NCBI GenBank assembly: GCA_018678395.1
Contig: JAHHMJ010000638.1
Span: 1-10,784, forward strand
Direction of reading: 5' to 3'
From: Gemmatimonadota bacterium
Lineage (GTDB): Bacteria > Gemmatimonadota > Gemmatimonadetes > Longimicrobiales > Gaopeijiaceae
Length of the DNA: 10,784 nucleotides
How positions within the stretch are numbered: position 1 is the first letter of the stretch; each line of letters opens with the position of its first letter. The notes beneath the pieces are model-generated. The model searched no databases and was not told where the DNA came from. It was given only the letters and a program-made list of their open reading frames with translations. This document shows, in pieces, positions 5,580 to 10,784 of this stretch. The translations under genes and the position numbers were made by a program.

Positions 5580-6218
5580 ATGTTGCGCACCAGTGTTCGA
5601 CTTCGAGGCATCGGGATGGTCGCTCTCGTTCTCACGATTCCCGCAGGGGCCGAGGCTCAGGCCCGGCCTTCGCGGGGTCCAGCCGCCACGCCGCGGACCC
5701 CGGCCGTCCAGGGCTACGCGCTGCCCTACTCCCGTGACGAGGGTCGGCGCGGGGGCATCGACCGATACGACGAGGGTCGACGGGGCAATTCCGACCGATA
5801 CGATCGGGGGCGCCGCCAGGGGGCGGTGCGCGGGCGGGCTGGAGCCGTGCGGTGGGAGGCGGGGCTTCACGATGTGGGTTTCTACGATGCGCGGCGATTC
5901 GATGCGCGGCTGTATGACCCCCGTCGCGATCGCTGGGTGCGAGTCCGCTTCGACCGCGATCCGCTGCGCTATCGCCGGGGGCTGCTGGACGATCGCGACC
6001 TGCGGCGGGTCCTGGGCCGCTCGACGCTCGAGGCCCTGGCGTTCGAGGCCCGTGTCGGGACGCGCGCGCTGCACGGCCGGGTGGAGCAATACGGTCCGCG
6101 AGGGCGCTGGGTGACCGTGGAAGTGTGGGCGGGACGCCGGCTCGTCGCCGCGTTGACCGACTTCGATCGTGACCGTCGCGTCGACGACATCATCCTCTCG
6201 CCTCGGCGCCTCCGTTGA
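5580..6218 (+). CDS. Arginine-rich exported protein with 11-residue repeats, function unknown
   Basis: The protein has 212 residues. A clear Sec signal peptide comes first (MLRTSVRLRG, then hydrophobic IGMVALVLTIPAG, then AEAQA with cleavage near 26-28). A Pro/Ala linker follows, then tandem DEGRRGGIDRY (53-63) and DEGRRGNSDRY (64-74) with a partial third DRGRR. The remainder (about 90-212) is a mixed-charge domain with YD and RFD patches (FYDARRFDARLYDPRRDRW, 101-119) and a final beta-rich part (GRWVTVEVWAGRRLVAAL). It closes with DFDRDRRVDDI (194-204), which has the spacing of a DxDxD calcium loop without its Gly. Arginine is 49 of 212 residues, with many Asp, so the mature protein is highly charged. 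The start at 5580 is fixed by GGGAGG five bases upstream and the signal peptide; an in-frame GTG at 5547 is less likely. A sigma-54-like promoter precedes it and a hairpin terminator follows, so it is probably monocistronic. Confidence 0.85.
   Translation: MLRTSVRLRGIGMVALVLTIPAGAEAQARPSRGPAATPRTPAVQGYALPYSRDEGRRGGIDRYDEGRRGNSDRYDRGRRQGAVRGRAGAVRWEAGLHDVGFYDARRFDARLYDPRRDRWVRVRFDRDPLRYRRGLLDDRDLRRVLGRSTLEALAFEARVGTRALHGRVEQYGPRGRWVTVEVWAGRRLVAALTDFDRDRRVDDIILSPRRLR
5736..5801 (+). repeat. Two adjacent 33-bp coding repeats
   Basis: The units at 5736-5768 and 5769-5801 encode DEGRRGGIDRY and DEGRRGNSDRY. They agree at 25 of 33 bases by direct comparison, and a partial third copy (DRGRR) begins at 5802. 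This looks like a recent in-frame duplication inside the exported Arg-rich protein. Confidence 0.8.
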
Positions 6219-6234
6219 GACGACGGGGCATGCC

Positions 6235-6271
6235 GAACGGCCGGGCTCCGCAGGAGGGGGCCCGGCCGTTC
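6235..6271. terminator. Strong GC hairpin terminator between convergent genes
   Basis: A perfect 12-bp stem is formed by GAACGGCCGGGC (6235-6246) and GCCCGGCCGTTC (6260-6271) around a 13-base loop. It lies 16 bases after the stop of the Arg-rich gene and 68 bases past the end of the convergent sugar dehydrogenase gene. No run of T follows on the plus strand, and only weak sequence follows on the minus strand. It is therefore a hairpin barrier of the kind used in GC-rich genomes, plausibly serving both directions. Confidence 0.75.
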
Positions 6272-6339
6272 TCGTGGCTCCAGCACTGCCGTCCCCTGGC
6301 GGCCCCGGAATACTGCCCGGACCGCCGTCGGGGATGGGG

Positions 6340-7506
6340 TCAGTTCCCGGTCGGCACCATGCGCACGACGGCGGTGGTCGCGCCGCCCCGCCCATCGAGT
6401 GCGACGTAGAGCAGCCCGTCCGGGCCCTGCCGCACGTCCCTCACGCGGCCCACGCCCAGCAGGAGCGTCTCCTCGGCGACGACCTGATCGCCGTCGAACG
6501 TGAGGCGAGCGATCTGCGCGCCGGAAAGGCCGCCGGCGAAGGCGTTGCCCCGCCACTCGGGGAACCGGTCGCCGGTGTAGAAGGCCAACCCGGAGGTGCC
6601 GATGGACGGCACCCAGACGTGGAGGGGCGACTCCATGCCCTCCGCCTGGGTCGCCTCGTGGATCGCCGTCCCGGAACGGTAGTTCACGCCGTAGCCGACC
6701 ACCGGCCAGCCGTAGTTCAGGCCGGACTGGATCAGGTTCAGCTCGTCGCCGCCCTGGGGTCCGTGCTCGGTGGCCCACAGCGCGCCGGTCCCGGGGTGGA
6801 TGGCCATCCCCTGCGGGTTCCGGTGCCCATAGCTCCAGATCTCCGGCAGCGCGCCCTCCTGCCCGACGAACGGGTTGTCTTCGGGAACGCGGCCGTCGTC
6901 GTGGAGACGGACGACGACGCCGTGATGGTTGGAGAGGTCCTGTGCCGGGTGCGCGGCGAGATTCCCGCGCGGAGGCGCCTGGCGGTCGCCGATGGTGACG
7001 AACATGTAGCCGGCGTCGTCGAAGACGATGCGCGACCCATAGTGACCGTTCCCCCGGGAGCGTGCCTCGAAGAGCTCCTCGACCTGCGAAAGCCGGTCTC
7101 CTTCGAATCGCCCCCGTACGACGGCCGTCGTGGCGCCGTCGCCCACGGGCTTGGAGTACGACAGGTACAGCATGCGGTTGGTCGCGAAGTCCGGATGGGT
7201 CACCACGTCGAGCAGGCCGCCCTGTCCCTCGGCGAGGACCTCGGGCACTCCGGCGACCGGGTCGGCGAGGAGCTGGCCGTCCCGCACGATGCGCAGGCGG
7301 CCGGGACGCTCGGTGATCAGCAGGTCGCCTCCGGGAAGGAACGCCATTCCCCACGGGTTCTCCAGGCCATCGGCCACGGTCTCGACCCGGTAGTCGTGGT
7401 AGGCCGAACGCATGACGGGTCCGTCCTGCGCACCGAGGGGCAGGGCGGAGACGGCCCCGAGCAGGGCCAGAGCGGCAAGTCCGGGAAAGGCCGAGGGTCG
7501 ACCCAT
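6340..7506 (-). CDS. Exported PQQ-dependent aldose sugar dehydrogenase family protein (glucose/sorbosone dehydrogenase, YliI-like)
   Basis: The protein has 388 residues. The signal peptide is MGRPSAFPGLAALALLGAVS with cleavage after ALPLGAQ, so it is periplasmic or secreted. The family oxidises the anomeric carbon of free aldoses to lactones using pyrroloquinoline quinone. It folds as a six-bladed beta propeller. Family blocks are complete and in order: NPWGMAFLPGGDLLITERPG (50-69), GQGGLLDVVTHPDF (94-107), HYGSRIVFD (155-163), SNHHGVVVRL (192-201), WSYGHRNPQGMA (224-235), EHGPQGGDELNLI (247-259) and NYGWPVV (264-270). VPSIGTSGLAFYTG follows at 299-312. Length is typical. ATG 7506 is secure: AAGGAGG (7519-7513) is six bases upstream. 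PQQ synthesis genes are absent from the window, so cofactor supply is unknown. Family members vary in sugar preference, so the substrate is not assigned. It is convergent with the Arg-rich gene and divergent from the DUF5916 gene. Confidence 0.95.
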   Translation of the reverse strand: MGRPSAFPGLAALALLGAVSALPLGAQDGPVMRSAYHDYRVETVADGLENPWGMAFLPGGDLLITERPGRLRIVRDGQLLADPVAGVPEVLAEGQGGLLDVVTHPDFATNRMLYLSYSKPVGDGATTAVVRGRFEGDRLSQVEELFEARSRGNGHYGSRIVFDDAGYMFVTIGDRQAPPRGNLAAHPAQDLSNHHGVVVRLHDDGRVPEDNPFVGQEGALPEIWSYGHRNPQGMAIHPGTGALWATEHGPQGGDELNLIQSGLNYGWPVVGYGVNYRSGTAIHEATQAEGMESPLHVWVPSIGTSGLAFYTGDRFPEWRGNAFAGGLSGAQIARLTFDGDQVVAEETLLLGVGRVRDVRQGPDGLLYVALDGRGGATTAVVRMVPTGN

Positions 7507-7754
7507 GGAGTTCCTCCTTGAGAGAACGATCGAGTCCCATTGCACCCTGTGTTCGTGGGACGCCGTGGACGGACACCGGAGACGTGGGCGGGGTTCCGCC
7601 CCGGTCCAAGAAGAGGCCGTCTCGTTGCTCGCGCGCGAGGCGGAGCCGCTGGTCTGTGGTCGTTGGAGCAGGCGCTCGCCGACTGACGCGGGCTGTTCCG
7701 TCGCGCCGGCTCAGAGCATAGTAAAGATCTACCGTTCCCTCATCCAAGGATCTC
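7507..7754. other. Divergent intergenic region between sugar dehydrogenase and DUF5916 genes
   Basis: This 248-bp gap holds the Shine-Dalgarno sites of both genes (minus AAGGAGG at 7513-7519; plus AAGGA at 7746-7750). A slightly AT-richer patch at about 7717-7735 (CATAGTAAAGATCTACC) might contain -10 elements for either direction. I find no matching -35 and no convincing sigma-54 element. No gene is supported within it. Confidence 0.55.
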
Positions 7755-10052
7755 GTGAGCGACCCCGAGCAGCGCAGGAGAGCCGACCGCCTCGGCTCCA
7801 TCCTGATGCGGAGTGTGGTGTGTGGTGTGGCGGCTGCGGCACTGCTCGTGCCGGGTCGGGTCCTCGGCCAGGGCGGCATCCCCGGCGGTGACGACGCACT
7901 GCCCCCCCTAGATATCCCGCGCCTCAGCGGCCCCATCGAGATCGACGGGATCGTGGACGACGCTGCCTGGGATGCGATCGACCCGCTCCCGATGACGCAG
8001 TACGAGCCCGTCTTCGGGTCCGATCCGAGCGAGCGCACGGAGGTCCGCATCGGCCACGACGACGCGTTCCTCTACGTCTCGGGGCGGATGTACGACTCCG
8101 AGCCCGATCTGATCCGGACGAACACGTTCTACCGGGATCTGTACAGCGGCGACGACCTGCTCTCGGTCCTGATCGACAGCTACAACGACTACCAGACCGC
8201 GGTCTGGTTCGTGACCAACCCGGCGGGGGCTCGCAACGACCGCACGGTCTCGAACGATGCGGTGTTCTCGGGCGGGATGCCGATGAACAGCGACTGGAAT
8301 GCTCACTGGGACGTCGTCACGACGCAGACCGACGAGGGGTGGTTCGCCGAGTTCAGGATCCCGTTCTCGACGCTCGGCTTCCAGTCGCGGGACGGCGAGG
8401 TCACGATGGGCCTCATCCTGTACCGCTTCATTCCGCGCAGGAACGAGCGGATCACCTTCCCGGCGATCGAGCCCATCTGGGGTGGCCTCGGCTTCGCGAA
8501 GCCGTCCGTGGCGCGTCGAATCGTGCTGCGTGACGTCCGGCAGTCCAAGCCGATCTACGTGACGCCGTACACGCTCGGGGGACTGCAGCAGACCCCGGTG
8601 CAGGACGAGGTGGCAGGGGTGCCGATCGGCTGGCACAGCGACTCCGATCCGACCGGCGAAGTCGGCGTGGATCTGCGCTATTCGCCGACATCGAACCTCG
8701 CTGTCGACCTGACGGTGAACACCGACTTCGCGCAGGTCGAAGCCGACGATCAGCAGATCAACCTCACGCGCTTTCCGCTCTTCTTCCCGGAGAAGCGCCA
8801 GTTCTTCCAGGAGCGCGCGTCGACCTTCCAGTTCAACACGGGGGGGTTCTCGAACCGGCTCTTCCACAGTCGCCGCATCGGGCTCGACGCCGGCGAGATC
8901 GTGCGCATCTACGGAGGGGCCCGCGCGGTCGGACGGATCGGGGGAATGGACTTCGGCTTCCTCGACATGCAGACCGCCGACCATGCCGGTCGGTCGTCGG
9001 AGAACATGGGCGTTCTGCGGCTGCGCCAGGAGGTGCTGAACCCGTCTTCGGCCATCGGAGCGATGGTGACTTCGCGGCTCGGATCGAGCGGGCAGGACAA
9101 CGTCGCGCTGGGGCTCGACGCCGTGCTGCGTCCGGTCGGTGACGAATTCCTCACCGTGAAGTGGGCGCGGACCTTCGACGAACAGGTCGACGAGGCGTCG
9201 ACCGCCGAGGCGAGTCTCTTCCAGGCGCGCTGGCAGCGCGTACGGGATGCGGGGATCTCGTACCACGCGGAATTCATCCGGGTCGGCGACGACTTCCTGC
9301 CGCGCCTCGGCTTCCAGCCGCGTCGGGACTTTCGCTTCTACGGCGGCAGCACCCAGTACCGGAAGCTCACCGATGCCGCGTCTCCCCTGCAGAACTGGGC
9401 GGCCCGGTTGGAGGCGAGTCAGTACACGCGCGCATCCGACGGCAGGGCGGATTCGCGCTCGATCGAGTCCCGGTTCTCGCTCGAGTTCAAGGGCGGGACC
9501 GAGGTGTGGTTCACGGGCGCGAGCTCGTACGAGAGCGTGCTGAATGCCTTCCCCGTGGCCGGTGCCGAAGTCCCGGCGGGCGACTACTGGTTCCACGAGG
9601 GGCGCCTGAGGATCCAGCTGCCGCGCGCCGACCTGCTGCGAGGGAGTCTGAATGCGTCCGTCGGGTCGTTCTACGACGGCAACCGCGTGGGGCTCGGCAT
9701 CGAGCCGGCGTGGAACCAGTCCAAGTATCTCGAGCTGAGTGCCGGCTACGAGTGGAATCGGCTCGCCTTCCCGGACCGGAATGTGTACGCGCATGCGCAC
9801 TTGGGAAGGCTGAAGGCCCAGCTCGCGCTCGACACGAAGATCTCGTTCAGCGGGCTGATGCAGTACAGCAACGTGGCCGACCTCACCACCTTCAACGCCC
9901 GTTTCCGATATCACATCCGCGAGGGCACCGACCTCTGGGTCGTCTACAACGAGGGGTTGAACACCCGTCGAGACCTGGCCGATCAGCCGCGCCTGCCGCT
10001 GTCCGCCGGACGGACCGTCATGATCAAGTACACCCACGCCTTCATCTGGTGA
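7755..10052 (+). CDS. DUF5916 outer-membrane protein with N-terminal CBM9-like domain
   Basis: The protein has 765 residues. After a signal peptide (hydrophobic VVCGVAAAALLVPG, cleavage near LGQG at 37-40) comes a CBM9-like sugar-binding-type domain. It starts at IEIDGIVDDAAWDAI (61-75) and includes VRIGHDDAFLYVSGRMYDSE (97-116) and WFAEFRIPFSTLGF (196-209). From about 270 the DUF5916 region follows. Its hallmark runs from VNTDFAQVEADDQQINLTRF (321-340) into FFPEKRQFFQER (343-354). The remaining 400 residues are alternating amphipathic strands ending in an aromatic residue (YTHAFIW), as in outer-membrane beta barrels. The biochemical role of DUF5916 is not established; surface binding of glycans or other substrates is a fair guess. 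GTG 7755 is preferred because AAGGA lies four bases upstream. ATG 7806 would give a more normal signal-peptide length and cannot be excluded. Its stop overlaps the next start as TGATG. Confidence 0.93.
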   Translation: MSDPEQRRRADRLGSILMRSVVCGVAAAALLVPGRVLGQGGIPGGDDALPPLDIPRLSGPIEIDGIVDDAAWDAIDPLPMTQYEPVFGSDPSERTEVRIGHDDAFLYVSGRMYDSEPDLIRTNTFYRDLYSGDDLLSVLIDSYNDYQTAVWFVTNPAGARNDRTVSNDAVFSGGMPMNSDWNAHWDVVTTQTDEGWFAEFRIPFSTLGFQSRDGEVTMGLILYRFIPRRNERITFPAIEPIWGGLGFAKPSVARRIVLRDVRQSKPIYVTPYTLGGLQQTPVQDEVAGVPIGWHSDSDPTGEVGVDLRYSPTSNLAVDLTVNTDFAQVEADDQQINLTRFPLFFPEKRQFFQERASTFQFNTGGFSNRLFHSRRIGLDAGEIVRIYGGARAVGRIGGMDFGFLDMQTADHAGRSSENMGVLRLRQEVLNPSSAIGAMVTSRLGSSGQDNVALGLDAVLRPVGDEFLTVKWARTFDEQVDEASTAEASLFQARWQRVRDAGISYHAEFIRVGDDFLPRLGFQPRRDFRFYGGSTQYRKLTDAASPLQNWAARLEASQYTRASDGRADSRSIESRFSLEFKGGTEVWFTGASSYESVLNAFPVAGAEVPAGDYWFHEGRLRIQLPRADLLRGSLNASVGSFYDGNRVGLGIEPAWNQSKYLELSAGYEWNRLAFPDRNVYAHAHLGRLKAQLALDTKISFSGLMQYSNVADLTTFNARFRYHIREGTDLWVVYNEGLNTRRDLADQPRLPLSAGRTVMIKYTHAFIW

Positions 10053-10784
10053 TGCGTTTGAAAGCGATCCGCCGGACCGCCGTCCGCTCCGCCTTTCGGT
10101 CCGGGGTCGTGCTCGGGCTGGGTGCCCTCTCGCTGTCGGCGTGTGACGCGGCGGCTCCGCCCGACCCGATCATCTTCCAGGTCGTTCGGACGCTCCCGCA
10201 CGACACCACCGCCTACACGCAGGGCCTCCTCTTCCACGAGGGCCTGCTCTACGAGTCCACGGGGCGGTACGGCGAGTCGACGGTCCGAACGGTCGATCCG
10301 GCCGACGGGACGGTGGTGCGGGCGGTTCCCCTCGATTCCGCCTACTTCGGCGAGGGCCTCGCGCGGGTCGGCGACCGGCTGATCCAGCTGACGTGGAAGG
10401 AAGGCACGGCGCGGGTGCTCGACCTCGCCACCCTCGATTCCATCGGCGCCTTCACCTACGGTGGCGAGGGATGGGGCCTCTGCTACGACGGTACCGGACT
10501 CTGGATGAGTGACGGCACCTCCCGGCTGACGCGTCGGGACGCGGAGACCTTCGCCGTTCAACAGACGCTCGACGTCACGGTGGACGGGGTCGGCGTCTAC
10601 AGTCTCAACGAGCTCGAGTGTGTCGAGGACGCCGTCTGGGCCAACGTGTACCAACGAAACGAGATCGTGCGTGTCGATCCGGCGACCGGTGCGGTGACGG
10701 GGGTGCTCGATGCCTCGGGCCTGACCCGTGACGCCGGTCGCTCGGGCGACCTCGAGGCCGTTCTGAACGGCATCGCCTGGAACC
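10052..10784 (+). CDS. Lipoprotein glutaminyl-peptide cyclotransferase (Glu_cyclase_2 family), 3' end cut by window edge
   Basis: About 244 residues are visible. The N-terminus is basic (MRLKAIRRTAVRSAFR), then hydrophobic, ending in the lipobox LSAC with C31, so the protein should be lipid-anchored in the envelope. The family converts N-terminal Gln of peptides to pyroglutamate on a five-bladed propeller. Diagnostic blocks are TAYTQGLLFHEGLLYESTGR (53-72), YFGEGLARVGDRLIQLTWKEG (near 98-118), FTYGGEGWGLCYDG (134-147) and LWMSDGT (149-155). Later come YSLNELECVEDAVWANVY (near 184-201) and LEAVLNGIAWN at the cut. The visible part spans nearly the whole family length, so only a short tail is missing. 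ATG 10052 shares its A with the TGA of the DUF5916 gene, indicating translational coupling. The two products are therefore probably made together at the outer envelope; their joint task is not known. Confidence 0.94.
   Translation, partial: MRLKAIRRTAVRSAFRSGVVLGLGALSLSACDAAAPPDPIIFQVVRTLPHDTTAYTQGLLFHEGLLYESTGRYGESTVRTVDPADGTVVRAVPLDSAYFGEGLARVGDRLIQLTWKEGTARVLDLATLDSIGAFTYGGEGWGLCYDGTGLWMSDGTSRLTRRDAETFAVQQTLDVTVDGVGVYSLNELECVEDAVWANVYQRNEIVRVDPATGAVTGVLDASGLTRDAGRSGDLEAVLNGIAWN

Noticed and set aside
5969..8050. Minus-strand frame of 693 codons through the Arg-rich and sugar dehydrogenase region, and a 450-codon plus frame at 6169-7521.
   Set aside because: They are in other frames of, or opposite to, the PQQ sugar dehydrogenase and the Arg-rich gene. 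Their translations are Arg/Pro/Gly-rich without motifs.
7908..10037. Minus-strand frame of 709 codons opposite the DUF5916 gene.
   Set aside because: DUF5916 hallmark blocks run through the plus strand across the full length; the antisense translation has no recognisable family.

Overview
The window is high-GC bacterial DNA with strongly G/C-ending codons. This is why very long open frames also occur opposite the real genes. I call ten protein genes, two of them cut by the window edges. There are no RNA genes, insertion sequences, CRISPR arrays or phage genes. The gene set is an MsrB of the type common in Bacteroidota and relatives, a DUF5916 outer-membrane protein, a PQQ-type aldose sugar dehydrogenase, and Gln-cyclotransferase and secreted hypothetical proteins. 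Together with the base composition it suggests a high-GC, Gram-negative, aerobic lineage of the FCB kind, such as Gemmatimonadota. That placement is inference; no marker gene is present.

Left block (1-2580): msrB (partial, minus) lies downstream of a short-chain dehydrogenase/reductase (SDR, minus). The SDR diverges from an FAD-dependent amine-oxidase/phytoene-desaturase-like protein (plus) across a 93-bp AT-rich gap. The gap holds a perfect TATAAT and TGTATA/TGTACA elements. The SDR has lost the catalytic Ser and Tyr of its family but keeps the Lys. The block looks like a redox or photo-oxidative stress set with one shared control region.

Middle block (2662-5245): an unrecognised beta-rich 170-aa protein (plus) converges on a two-gene minus-strand operon. 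The first operon gene encodes a membrane-anchored protein made of three tandem units with an exact 121-residue period. The second encodes a protein with three cysteine clusters; the later ones resemble the CxxCxxCC (YkgJ-like) metal-binding family. It has no ATG, GTG or TTG at the junction and probably starts at a CTG overlapping the upstream stop codon.

Right block (5246-10784): a 334-bp gene-free region carries a strong Shine-Dalgarno for the minus-strand operon and, facing the other way, a near-consensus sigma-54 (-24/-12) promoter. This promoter drives a gene for a small exported protein that is nearly one-quarter arginine, with 11-residue repeats. A strong hairpin terminator separates it from the convergent gene for an exported PQQ-type sugar dehydrogenase. 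Divergent from that gene are a DUF5916/CBM9-like outer-membrane barrel gene and, fused by a TGATG stop/start overlap, a lipoprotein glutaminyl-peptide cyclotransferase cut by the window end. This right block is all about the cell envelope.

I see no complete new defence or mobile system. The best candidates for something undescribed are the 121-residue-repeat membrane protein with its Cys-rich partner, the sigma-54-driven Arg-rich exported protein, and the catalytically altered SDR with its unusual divergent promoter.
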